42,963 nt of DNA from positions 1 through 42,963 of IMG/VR virus record IMGVR_UViG_3300043787_000124; one strand, written 5' to 3'. Below, piece after piece: positions 1-6,416 of this stretch. The notes beneath the pieces are model-generated. The model was not told the origin of the DNA, ran no database searches, and worked only from the letters and a program-made list of their open reading frames with translations. Position 1 is the first letter of the stretch. Each line of letters begins with the position of its first letter. The position numbers and the translations under genes were made by a program. This DNA comes from a virus.

Positions 1-540
1 GCGAGCTGGAGCCGTACGCCACGGTGATCGGCGAGCTGGAGCCGTACGCCTCGGTGCGCGGCGAGCTGGAGCCGTACGCCTCGGTGCGCGGCGAGCTGGA
101 GCCGTACGCCACGGTGCGCGGCGAGCTGGAGCCGTACGCCACGGTGCGCGGCGAGCTGGAGCCGTACGCCTCGGTGATCGGCGAGCTGGAGTCGTACGCC
201 ACGGTGCGCGGCGAGCTGGAGTCGTACGCCTCGGTGCGCGGCGAGCTGGAGCCGTACGCCTCGGTGCGCGGCGAGCTGGAGTCGTACGCCTCGGTGCGCG
301 GCGAGCTGGAGCCGTACGCCTCGGTGATCGGCGAGCTGGAGCCGTACGCCTCGGTGCGCGGCGAGCTGGAGCCGTACGCCACGGTGCGCGGCGAGCTGGA
401 GCCGTACGCCACGGTGATCGGCGAGCTGGAGCCGTACGCCTCGGTGATCGGCGAGCTGGAGCCGTACGCCTCGGTGCGCGGCGAGCTGGAGTCGTACGCC
501 ACGGTGATCGGCGAGCTGGAGTCGTGCGCCACGAGGGTGG
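1..540. repeat. 30-bp tandem repeat tract, left end
   Basis: Seventeen regular 30-bp units begin at 1, 31, 61 and so on to 481, and a degenerate unit begins at 511. Units differ only at a few bases: c/t in the 12th position, a/t at the 21st and at/cg at positions 27-28. All other bases are identical between copies, which implies recent expansion or homogenisation. The tract codes for the decapeptides on the minus strand and has no spacers. Confidence 0.95.
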
Positions 541-688
541 GCCGGGCGGTCCCCTTCACCCTGATGACGTGGCCGGCCGGGATGTCGCGGATCTCGTAGC
601 GGCCGTCGGTCTCGATGACGGGGTAGTCGCCGGCCGCGATGGCCGCGTTGAATGCGGCCTGGTCGCTGACGGGGATGTCCTTGTACAC
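1..688 (-). CDS. Decapeptide-repeat protein, N-terminal part (continues across the window junction)
   Basis: The GTG start at 688-686 follows a GAAAGG ribosome site by 6 bases. About 50 non-repeated residues (beginning VYKDIPVSDQAAFNAAIAAG) are followed by tandem ten-residue units of the form T-[V/E]-A-[Y/H]-[G/D]-S-S-S-P-[I/R] to the window edge. No stop occurs, so the gene is cut by the edge. With the 64-base terminal overlap removed the frame joins exactly to the C-terminal part at 42094-42963, giving a protein of about 497 residues. Regular A-x-D/G-S-S decapeptides are known in actinophage proteins and are usually modelled as a beta-helix or fibre-like stack. The function is unknown and no catalytic motif is visible. 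It sits in the early leftward gene set, not among the tail genes. Confidence 0.8.
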   Translation of the reverse strand, partial: MYKDIPVSDQAAFNAAIAAGDYPVIETDGRYEIRDIPAGHVIRVKGTARPTLVAHDSSSPITVAYDSSSPRTEAYGSSSPITEAYGSSSPITVAYGSSSPRTVAYGSSSPRTEAYGSSSPITEAYGSSSPRTEAYDSSSPRTEAYGSSSPRTEAYDSSSPRTVAYDSSSPITEAYGSSSPRTVAYGSSSPRTVAYGSSSPRTEAYGSSSPRTEAYGSSSPITVAYGSSS

Positions 689-719
689 GGGTTGCCTTTC
701 GGGTTGGATGGGTGGTGCG

Positions 720-748
720 GTCCCGGCCCGATACCTGCGGGCCGGGAC
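720..748 (-). terminator. Hairpin terminator upstream of the repeat-protein gene
   Basis: Arms 720-730 and 738-748 are a perfect 11-bp GC-rich inverted repeat with a 7-base loop. It lies between the stop of the 762-1208 gene and the start of the repeat-protein gene. There is no U tract, as is common for actinobacterial terminators. It probably ends or attenuates transcription of the early cluster. Confidence 0.6.
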
Positions 749-761
749 GCTTGCGTGTCGG

Positions 762-1208
762 TCAGTGTTCGGAGGGCTCGTCCGCGTCGTCGGCGAACAG
801 GTCCTGCGCCAACTGCGTGAGGTCCGCGAGCTCGGCGCGGTGCGGTGCGAGGCGGCGGGTGACGTACAGGTCGGGCGCGTGCCGGATCGCGGTGATCCGC
901 CACGCGGGGGGACGGCGGCGCTCCGCAGCGATCCGGGCGCGCCGGGTGGTGCGGTGGTCGACCCACTCGCCGACCCGGACGACGCCCAGCGCGAGCAGCC
1001 CGATCAGCAGGAACGCGAGCAGCAGCCCGACCGCGGTCAGGCGGCTGTTCAAGTACGCGTCGTGCCACGTGCGCGCCGCGGCGTGGTCCAGGACGGTGGA
1101 GAACCGCTCCTGGTGGCCGACCGCGTACGCCTCAACTTCGAGGGCGGCGACCATGCCTAGGCCGGTGCAGCCGAGCACGACGACGGCGAACCGCGTACGC
1201 GCGCTCAC
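762..1208 (-). CDS. Membrane protein with two predicted TM segments (148 aa)
   Basis: The GTG start at 1208 follows GAGAGG and overlaps the preceding stop as GTGA, typical of coupled phage genes. An N-terminal hydrophobic segment (about residues 6-20) and a second one (about 58-75, rich in L, A and I) suggest two membrane passes with a long basic C-terminal cytoplasmic tail. It is the last gene of the cluster before the 720-748 hairpin. I do not recognise the family. A membrane-located early function such as superinfection exclusion is possible but nothing in the sequence proves it. Confidence 0.7.
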   Translation of the reverse strand: MSARTRFAVVVLGCTGLGMVAALEVEAYAVGHQERFSTVLDHAAARTWHDAYLNSRLTAVGLLLAFLLIGLLALGVVRVGEWVDHRTTRRARIAAERRRPPAWRITAIRHAPDLYVTRRLAPHRAELADLTQLAQDLFADDADEPSEH

Positions 1209-1486
1209 CGCTTGCCTCTCTTCGCGCGATGGGTGCGGGCGTACTCGCGGTGGTATTCGCGGTGCGCGGCCGCGCACGGCTCGCACGGCTCGCACGGCTC
1301 CTCGCTGTGGTACTGGTGCGCCATCCACCCGGCGCGGGTACCGCACCGGTCGCGCTGGATCGGTGCTGTCTTCAGGCCCTTCCCGAGCCTGCGCCCGGGG
1401 GGCGCCGCAGAGGGCTTGGGTGCGGGTGCGGCGGGGATGGGCTCGCTGGCGATGCGCACGATGCCGCCCGCGGTGATGGACTGCAT
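1205..1486 (-). CDS. Small Cys/His-containing protein (93 aa)
   Basis: The start is ATG 1486 and overlaps the upstream stop (ATGA). The C-terminal half has the pattern CGTRAG-x-H-x6-EEPCEPCEPC followed by a basic helix (HREYHREYARTHRAKRGKR). This CG..AG...H...E.PC..C..A pattern recurs in many actinobacterial and actinophage small proteins and probably binds zinc. The first 50 residues are low in complexity (Pro, Ala, Lys). A nucleic-acid-binding role is plausible from the basic tail but is inferred. Confidence 0.7.
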   Translation of the reverse strand: MQSITAGGIVRIASEPIPAAPAPKPSAAPPGRRLGKGLKTAPIQRDRCGTRAGWMAHQYHSEEPCEPCEPCAAAHREYHREYARTHRAKRGKR

Positions 1487-1692
1487 CAGGCACCCCTCTT
1501 CGCCGAGCACCGCTTGCACAGCGGGAGCGCCGCGACGCGGTCGTATTCGCGCTGTGAGCCGGTGCCGAGCCAGCCGGTCCCGAACGGGGGGGTCACGCCG
1601 CACAGGGCGGCCACGCGGTCGTTCGGGCCGTCGCCGAAGCCGAGCACGTGCACGCGGCGGGAGTGGGGGGACGTGTAGACGAGGTAGCTCAC
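1486..1692 (-). CDS. Small protein with possible zinc-binding cysteines (68 aa)
   Basis: The GTG start at 1692 is preceded by GAAGGGCGG and overlaps the upstream stop. A beta-rich N-terminus is followed by ALCGV and, near the end, LPLCKRC, a spaced Cys and CxxC arrangement that could hold one metal ion. The general layout resembles small actinobacterial proteins with a CG...W...LCxxC pattern. No enzymatic motif is visible. Confidence 0.65.
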   Translation of the reverse strand: MSYLVYTSPHSRRVHVLGFGDGPNDRVAALCGVTPPFGTGWLGTGSQREYDRVAALPLCKRCSAKRGA

Positions 1693-1841
1693 CGCACGCC
1701 GCCCTTCTCGCGCCGGGCCATGTGCCCGTCGGGTGTGCGGCGCCGGTAGGCGGGCGCTCGCAGTCCGGCACGGAACTGCACGGCGAGCAGGATCACGGCG
1801 GCGGCCACGGCTAGCGCTGCGGAGGTCGAGGTCTCGGCCAT
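1689..1841 (-). CDS. Single-pass membrane peptide (50 aa)
   Basis: The start is ATG 1841, one base downstream of the preceding gene's stop. Residues about 7-22 (SAALAVAAAVILLAVQF) form one transmembrane helix, followed by a basic C-terminus. It overlaps the next gene by 4 bases. Its position in the tightly packed early operon supports translation; the function is unknown. Confidence 0.6.
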   Translation of the reverse strand: MAETSTSAALAVAAAVILLAVQFRAGLRAPAYRRRTPDGHMARREKGGVR

Positions 1842-1842
1842 G

Positions 1843-1986
1843 TCAGTCACCCGCCTGTGGTTCGTCGACGTCGCGGCGGCCGGCCTCGGCGCCCTGGCGG
1901 ACCCACTCGCGCAGCTGCGCCCAGGCACCCGCGACCGCCAGCAACAGCAACGGCAGCACCAGCGCCGGGACCAGGCCGCGCGTCAC
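1843..1986 (-). CDS. Single-pass membrane peptide (47 aa)
   Basis: The GTG start at 1986 overlaps the upstream stop. The N-terminus (GLVPALVLPLLLLAVAGAWA) is a membrane helix or signal-like segment, followed by a short charged tail. It is the second of two consecutive tiny membrane proteins, and the pairing may be functional, but no homology is evident. Confidence 0.6.
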   Translation of the reverse strand: MTRGLVPALVLPLLLLAVAGAWAQLREWVRQGAEAGRRDVDEPQAGD

Positions 1987-2510
1987 GACGCCGACACCTC
2001 CTCGACGCGCTCGTACTCGCACTCCTGGTCGTAGTCGCCCTCGTAGTCGGGACCCGACCCGGACGCCCGCACCCGGTACGTGCCGGACTCCAGCGGACCG
2101 CCGTTGTAGTCGTAGTGTTCGTTCACTTCTTCCGCCGTCGGGCAGTGGTAGTACCGGTGCGCCTCCGGGCAGTCCGCGTGCTTGCCCACGGCGCACGCTG
2201 CGCACGGGGTGAACGGGTAGCACGCGCGGCAGGCGCAGCCGAGGAAGCCGCCGTGCGTCTGCAGGTGGACCGTGTCGCCGCGCTGGCGGTCGTGCTCGCA
2301 GCAGCACACGTCGTCCCCGTCCTTGGAATTGCGGCACTCGTCGGGGTGCGTCAGCTCCCGGTCGACCTCCGCCTCGGTGTCCTCCCCCGGCTGCGCGTGC
2401 CCGTTGCAGTGGCTGTTCGCGTCGAAGTCGGCGCACTGGTCGCTGACGTCGTCGTGGTAGTGCACGACGGTCACGACGAGCGTGTGCCACGGGTCGCGCC
2501 AATCGCTCAC
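1983..2510 (-). CDS. Cys- and His-rich acidic protein (175 aa)
   Basis: The GTG start at 2510 overlaps the stop of the annealing-protein gene. The protein has more than a dozen cysteines, including DVCCCEHD, CACRACYPFTPCAACAVG and KHADC, plus many His and Asp/Glu. This suggests binding of several metal ions. The C-terminus is strongly acidic (DYEGDYDQECEYERVEEVS). I do not recognise a family. Coupling to the recombination protein suggests a shared expression window but not necessarily a shared function. Confidence 0.7.
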   Translation of the reverse strand: MSDWRDPWHTLVVTVVHYHDDVSDQCADFDANSHCNGHAQPGEDTEAEVDRELTHPDECRNSKDGDDVCCCEHDRQRGDTVHLQTHGGFLGCACRACYPFTPCAACAVGKHADCPEAHRYYHCPTAEEVNEHYDYNGGPLESGTYRVRASGSGPDYEGDYDQECEYERVEEVSAS

Positions 2511-3619
2511 GCCGCCACCTGCTCCCGCTTCAGGTCCTGGAACCTCGCGGAGCCCATGTCGCCGAGCCGCTTCATCTGCGCCTCGTCCAGCAGCCCGTAC
2601 GACGCCGCCGTCTCGGCCTCGGCCCTGAGCGCGGCCAGCGCGTCCACAGTCGGGGCGTCGGCGATCAGCCGGTCCAGACGCCCGAGCTCCTTCTCGCGCG
2701 CCGCGTCCGGCGCGAGCTGCACCGGCGCCGCGTGCACCGGACCCGGCAGTTCGCCGGCCCCGTACACGGGCGCCGGGTTGCGCTGCCGCATCGGACGCGG
2801 CTCGAACTTCGACAACTCGTCGATAGCCGTCTTGCCCTCGACGTACGTGAGCTCCTTCAGCGACCCGATCGTGCGGCCGGTCAGCTGCGACGCCCACTCG
2901 TGCCGGGCGTCCCCGCTGACGTCGAGCCGTTCCCGCAGCATGGCGTTGACCTTGCGGACCATCGGGTCGGTGATGTACCCGTCGGCCGTCCGGTTCGGGG
3001 CCGTACGCTGCTGCGCAGGCGCAGGGGTCGACCACTCGTCCGGCGGCGGCGGCGCGCCCTGCTCGGCGCGCGCCTTGCGCTCGAACGCCGCCTGCGCGTC
3101 CTGGGCCGTCGGCTGCGCCTGCTGCGGCTCCTCAGACCCCTGCTTCTCGTGCAGGTCCGTCTTCGCCCAAAGGTTCAACGCCCACCCGAAACGCATCGCC
3201 GCATTGCGCAGCGCGTCCCCGATCACCTCCTTCACCAGGTCGCCCTTGGCCTTGTTCCCGGTGCCGTTCTCCGCCGAGCCGTAACCGAGCCGGGTCACCC
3301 CGCACACGGTCAACCTGATCCACAGGCCGCCGAACTGGTCGAACTTCGGCAGCCCGTCCCCGTCGAACGCCAGCGGCTCCCAGGACCACCCCGGGTCGGC
3401 GTCCAGCAGCGCGTCCGTGGTCTCGGCGTGCCCGACGTAGTCGAGGTGGATGTGCTGCGTGGACACCCACGCGGCGCACACGTGGCACTTGGCCTTGGCG
3501 TGCTTCTCGCACGTGCCCTTGTTTTTGGTGCAGTTGCCGCACGTGACGCGCGGCAGCTTGCCGACCAGGGTGGCCGGGACCTCCCGGCGCAGGAACGCCA
3601 GGCCCTCTTGCGGTGTCAT
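2507..3619 (-). CDS. Rad52-like single-strand annealing protein (370 aa)
   Basis: This is the likely recombination mediator that anneals complementary single strands during phage replication and repair. The ATG start at 3619 overlaps the upstream stop as ATGA. Residues about 55-160 carry the Rad52/Rad22-type core: HLDYVGHAETTDALLDADP, then PGWSWEPL, a beta-strand block ending in CGVTRLGYG, and a helix GDALRNAAMRFGWALNLW. An N-terminal Cys cluster (C27, C30, C37, C45, C48) interrupts the usual start of the fold and looks like a zinc knuckle. The C-terminal 200 residues are linker plus a helical region and may bind partners. The family call rests on pattern recognition. Confidence 0.75.
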   Translation of the reverse strand: MTPQEGLAFLRREVPATLVGKLPRVTCGNCTKNKGTCEKHAKAKCHVCAAWVSTQHIHLDYVGHAETTDALLDADPGWSWEPLAFDGDGLPKFDQFGGLWIRLTVCGVTRLGYGSAENGTGNKAKGDLVKEVIGDALRNAAMRFGWALNLWAKTDLHEKQGSEEPQQAQPTAQDAQAAFERKARAEQGAPPPPDEWSTPAPAQQRTAPNRTADGYITDPMVRKVNAMLRERLDVSGDARHEWASQLTGRTIGSLKELTYVEGKTAIDELSKFEPRPMRQRNPAPVYGAGELPGPVHAAPVQLAPDAAREKELGRLDRLIADAPTVDALAALRAEAETAASYGLLDEAQMKRLGDMGSARFQDLKREQVAA

Positions 3620-3921
3620 CGGTTCCCCTGCTGCCGGTTGGTCGGGACGTAGTAGAAGCGGATGCGCACCCCGTCGAAACGCCCGGACGTGGAGGTCGTG
3701 CCGTCCGGCGCCGTGTGCGCGGGCGTGTCCAACGCGGCGGCGATCCGCGCGACGCGGTCCGCGCCGAGCAGGTCCGATGTCGCGTACACCAGCACCGGGA
3801 TGACCGCCGGCACCGGGACCGCCGGGTGGTTTTCGAGCCATGCGGCCGCGGTGCGCAGCCCGCGGATGCGGTCCGCGCGCGCCTGCGCGCCGGCGACCGC
3901 GTCGTGGTCGGCGAAAGCCAT
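3616..3921 (-). CDS. Hypothetical protein (101 aa)
   Basis: The start is ATG 3921, which touches the stop of the upstream gene. An N-terminal helical region (AVAGAQARADRIRGLRTAAAWL) is followed by a compact alpha/beta stretch ending FDGVRIRFYYVPTNRQQGNR. It is 4-base coupled to the annealing protein. No recognised motif. Confidence 0.65.
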   Translation of the reverse strand: MAFADHDAVAGAQARADRIRGLRTAAAWLENHPAVPVPAVIPVLVYATSDLLGADRVARIAAALDTPAHTAPDGTTSTSGRFDGVRIRFYYVPTNRQQGNR

Positions 3922-4313
3922 CACGCACTCACCACCCGGCGCGGATCGACGTGGCAGCCCGCGCAACCGTCGGCGCACACCCCGTCGGGGCCGCGGTCGT
4001 GGACGACGGGCTCGCCGTGCACGGCTTCCAGGTACTCCAGCGGGGTACGCGCCTGCGACCGGCACCGGTGCGTCGCGTACACCGTCACCACGGCGTGCGG
4101 CTGCACGCTGCGGGCCCGGGAGTACCGCACGGAGTAGGCGGCGTCCAGGGGGCGTTCCTCGACCGCGGTCTCGCAGCCCAGGACCGCGGCCCAGGCGCGC
4201 ACGGCGCCCTCGTCGCGCACCCGGATCGCCAGGGACACCCTGGTCGCGGTGCGGTTCATGCCGAGGGCGAGGATCGGCGGGAGGTTCTCGGCGGCGATCG
4301 ACAGGATGCTCAC
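3921..4313 (-). CDS. Hypothetical protein with C-terminal Cys cluster (130 aa)
   Basis: The GTG start at 4313 overlaps the upstream stop. The N-terminal half looks alpha/beta (NLPPILALGMNRTATRVSLA then AVRAWAAVLG). The C-terminal region contains THRCRSQARTPLEYLEAVHG and DGVCADGCAGCHVDP, a possible small zinc site with H and C ligands. The family is not recognised. Confidence 0.65.
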   Translation of the reverse strand: MSILSIAAENLPPILALGMNRTATRVSLAIRVRDEGAVRAWAAVLGCETAVEERPLDAAYSVRYSRARSVQPHAVVTVYATHRCRSQARTPLEYLEAVHGEPVVHDRGPDGVCADGCAGCHVDPRRVVSA

Positions 4314-4639
4314 GCGGCCCGACCCCCTTCCGCGAAGTTCTCGTCGATGCCGTCGTCGAAGTCGCCGGGCGGCTCCTGCGTCGGCGCCCCCGCGTCGTCG
4401 TCGGGCGTCCACACGAGCGTGAACGGACCGTCCTCGAGCGCGGACTCGGCGTCCTCGTCGTCGGACAGGTCGAAGAACGCGTCGCTGCCGGTGACCATCA
4501 GCGCCGGGCAGTCCACCGGCGGGAGCGCCCCGGCATAGGTGCGGGCGGTGCGCATCTGCCACGCGTAGCCGCGGGCGTCCACCAGCACGGCCCGGTCCGG
4601 CAGGGCGCGCAGCCCCGAGACCGTCGTGATCGCGCTCAT
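4310..4639 (-). CDS. Acidic protein with shared DDGID-NFAEGG C-terminal tail (109 aa)
   Basis: The start is ATG 4639. The body is a small alpha/beta domain followed by an acidic linker (residues about 57-95). The last 15 residues (95-109) read DDGIDENFAEGGRAA and closely match the last residues of the unrelated Cys-rich protein at 41038-41529 (DDGIDDNFAEGGLPA). Both tails follow an EPP motif, and the DNA coding for 27 bases of the tail (4332-4358) differs from 41060-41086 at one base. The tail may be a docking or targeting peptide. The body is not recognised. Confidence 0.7.
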   Translation of the reverse strand: MSAITTVSGLRALPDRAVLVDARGYAWQMRTARTYAGALPPVDCPALMVTGSDAFFDLSDDEDAESALEDGPFTLVWTPDDDAGAPTQEPPGDFDDGIDENFAEGGRAA

Positions 4640-4902
4640 GCCGCCACCGCCCGGCGCTTGCCGCGGTACGACTCGCCGCGCGCGTCCTGCGCCACGCGGG
4701 TGACGCGCACCGACTCCAGCGGGCATACGTGCCCGTCGTCGTGGTCCGCGAGCACCGCCGTCGGCCGCGTGGGCGCGTCCCGGTAGGCGCGGATCGCCGC
4801 GGCGTCCGTGGCGAACGGCCCGACCTCCGCGCCGAGCCCGTCGGCGCCGGCGGTGCGCACCGCGTACGTGTGCGCCCGCAGGCACACCGTGTCGCCCGTC
4901 AT
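4636..4902 (-). CDS. Hypothetical protein (88 aa)
   Basis: The start is ATG 4902, coupled by ATGA overlap on both sides. It has mixed alpha/beta composition: TVCLRAHTYAVRTAGADG, then VGPFATDAAAIRAYRDA, DHDDGHVCPLESVRVTRVAQ and a basic tail RGESYRGKRRAVAA. The family is not recognised. The conserved 4-base overlaps support expression as part of the early operon. Confidence 0.6.
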   Translation of the reverse strand: MTGDTVCLRAHTYAVRTAGADGLGAEVGPFATDAAAIRAYRDAPTRPTAVLADHDDGHVCPLESVRVTRVAQDARGESYRGKRRAVAA

Positions 4903-5714
4903 GCCGCACCCCCGACCCACGCCAGGGGCACGTCCAGGCCCGGACCGGGCTCGCGCAGGCCGAACGACTGGCCCGGCTCGCGCCGCGGCAGCGGCTGACG
5001 CGAGTTCAACGACACCAGCGGCGCGGACTCCCATGCCGCCATCCACGCCCTGAACCGCTCGTGCGCCGCCTCCAGGAGCGTGAGGCGCCCGTCGTCCTCG
5101 GCGAGGCGCGCGTCGAGCCGGTGCGCCATCGTCGCCGCGGGCGCGGACTGCTCCCGCGCGGTCGCGTTCAACTCGGCGAGCAGCTCCGGGTCCCGCGTCC
5201 AGTCCGTCACCACGGGGCGCCCGGACAGGGTGTGCAGGACCGCGCGGGCCTGCGCGGCGGCGTGCCGCGGCCACGCGATGCGCGGCGACCGGCGCTCCAC
5301 CACTGCGGGCAGCACCTCCGTCGGACCGTCCGACGCCGACGCCGGCACAGGAACCGGGATCAGCCGCTCCTGCGACGGCGCGTTCGTGCGCCCGGTCACC
5401 TCGGACACCCGGACCGGCGCCAAGTACACGGGCAGCGCCGTGCGCCCGAACAGGGCACGCGAACGCGCCCCCGGCACGGGGCGCGGCGGCACCGGCTGCT
5501 CGACGCGCCGCAGTGCGCGCGGCGCCGTCGGGTCCGCAGCGGGCAGCGTCACCGTCCCCGCGAACCGCAACGACGCCGCAGCCGGCCGCAACGCCGCCAG
5601 CGCCGCCTGGTCCCGGACGTCGTTGACGTGGACGCCCGGCAGGTTGCTGCCGCGCACCGCCCGGTGCCTGTGGTGGTGGCGCTTGGGCCACCAGGCCCTT
5701 GTAGAATGAGACAC
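4899..5714 (-). CDS. Large hypothetical early protein (271 aa)
   Basis: First gene after the 5750-5777 terminator. AGGAG lies directly against an in-frame ATG at 5723, which is too close for use; the GTG at 5714 lies 9 bases beyond the site and is the better start. The N-terminus is basic and His-rich (WWPKRHHHRHRAVRG). A long Pro/Arg/Ala-rich middle precedes a helical region (about residues 165-230) and a short Gly/Pro-rich C-terminus. No catalytic motif is visible. A DNA-binding or regulatory role is possible from the basic N-terminus, but this is inference. Confidence 0.65.
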   Translation of the reverse strand: MSHSTRAWWPKRHHHRHRAVRGSNLPGVHVNDVRDQAALAALRPAAASLRFAGTVTLPAADPTAPRALRRVEQPVPPRPVPGARSRALFGRTALPVYLAPVRVSEVTGRTNAPSQERLIPVPVPASASDGPTEVLPAVVERRSPRIAWPRHAAAQARAVLHTLSGRPVVTDWTRDPELLAELNATAREQSAPAATMAHRLDARLAEDDGRLTLLEAAHERFRAWMAAWESAPLVSLNSRQPLPRREPGQSFGLREPGPGLDVPLAWVGGAA

Positions 5715-5749
5715 GAGGGTCATCTCCTCTGTAGTTGAGTGGGTGGGGT

Positions 5750-5777
5750 ACGCCGTCCCGTGGCAGCGGGACGGCGT
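5750..5777 (-). terminator. Strong hairpin terminator after the first leftward operon
   Basis: Arms 5750-5760 and 5767-5777 are a perfect 11-bp inverted repeat with a 6-base loop, beginning within the TAA stop of the 5777-6037 gene on the minus strand. It would stop leftward transcription from the immunity region unless antitermination or a second promoter acts downstream. Confidence 0.7.
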
Positions 5778-6037
5778 TATTGCTTCTTGCGGGCTTTCGC
5801 GGAACGCCGGGCCAGATCGGCGAAGTAGGCCCTGCGGGCCGAGACGGCGCGCTGTGCGCGCTCCGCCGGGGGGAGCAGGCCCTCGGGGTCGACCTGGCGC
5901 TCGAAGCGCGCGAGGAACGCGCGGGTGCCGTTGGCGGTGCGCGCGGCCCGGTCCTCGGTGTTGGCCCAGGAGGTGTGCGAGGCGCACCGGGCGCGCAGGG
6001 ACCGCTCGGCCGGGGTCATCGACTCGAAGACCGTCAC
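5777..6037 (-). CDS. Conserved actinobacterial small helical protein (86 aa)
   Basis: The GTG start at 6037 overlaps the stop of the HTH gene. It is highly charged and helical, with segments SLRARCASHTSWANTEDRAA, TRAFLARFERQVDPEGLLPP and a Lys/Arg-rich C-terminus. Proteins of this pattern (SWANT.DR..RT..AR..F..RFE..VDP.G.L.P..RA.RA) are widespread hypothetical proteins in Streptomyces chromosomes and phages. Function unknown. Co-transcription with the regulator suggests a role in the lysis-lysogeny switch or host takeover. Confidence 0.75.
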   Translation of the reverse strand: MTVFESMTPAERSLRARCASHTSWANTEDRAARTANGTRAFLARFERQVDPEGLLPPAERAQRAVSARRAYFADLARRSAKARKKQ

Positions 6038-6306
6038 GAAGCCACTCCCGCGCCATCGGCAGCAGCGAGCAGCTCTGTACGGTCCTGGACGTTGAGCGCG
6101 TCGCAGATCCGCTTGTACACAGCCGGGCTCATAGAGGCGCGAGTACCGCGTTCCAGGTGGCCGATGTAGCTGTAGCTGACGCCCGCGCGCTTCGCCAGCT
6201 GAGCCTGGTTGAAGCCGCTGAGCTGGCGCAGGCGGCGCAGCTTGCGCCGGTCGACACGCACCATGGGTGTCTCTTGCGCGATGTTCGGTGCCGGGTCACT
6301 GGCCAT
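6034..6306 (-). CDS. XRE-family HTH regulator, Cro-like candidate (90 aa)
   Basis: A helix-turn-helix occupies about residues 28-70 (NQAQLAKRAGVSYSYIGHLE, then MSPAVYKRICDALNV). It is divergently arranged with the 6417-6806 regulator and faces the leftward lytic genes, so a Cro-like role is favoured, but the two regulators could be swapped. The ATG at 6306 has no ribosome site and sits 6 bases from a good -10 box (minus-strand TACTGT, 6318-6313) with TTGACC 17 bases upstream. That predicts a leaderless transcript. An alternative internal ATG lies at 6264. Confidence 0.8.
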   Translation of the reverse strand: MASDPAPNIAQETPMVRVDRRKLRRLRQLSGFNQAQLAKRAGVSYSYIGHLERGTRASMSPAVYKRICDALNVQDRTELLAAADGAGVAS

Positions 6307-6366
6307 ACACGCACAGTACGACTCTGTACAACTTTGGTCAACCGTTCTGACACAAAACAGTACACT
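6307..6366. promoter_or_regulatory. Divergent immunity promoters with ACAGTAC operator repeats
   Basis: Minus strand: -35 TTGACC (6341-6336), a 17-base spacer, -10 TACTGT (6318-6313), start point near the ATG at 6306. Plus strand: a possible -10 TACACT (6361-6366), with no clear -35. The heptamer ACAGTAC occurs at 6313-6319 and 6357-6363, overlapping both -10 boxes, and a TGTACA palindrome lies at 6325-6330. The arrangement fits binding sites for one or both neighbouring HTH proteins. Which protein binds where cannot be read from the sequence. Confidence 0.6.
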
Positions 6367-6416
6367 GCTACCGGCGCTACTGGACTGGACGAAAATGGAC
6401 AGCCACGATAACGACC

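Noticed and set aside
1-540. CRISPR array
   Set aside because: The 30-bp units are contiguous with no spacers, lie inside an open reading frame and no cas genes are present.
24-599. Plus-strand frame coding for GELEPYASV repeats
   Set aside because: Any 30-bp repeat free of stops on both strands gives such a frame. The minus-strand frame has a ribosome site, unique ends and continues across the junction, so it is the real gene.
5723-5723. ATG 5723 as start of the 271-residue early gene
   Set aside because: AGGAG abuts it with no spacing; GTG 5714 has a 9-base spacing.
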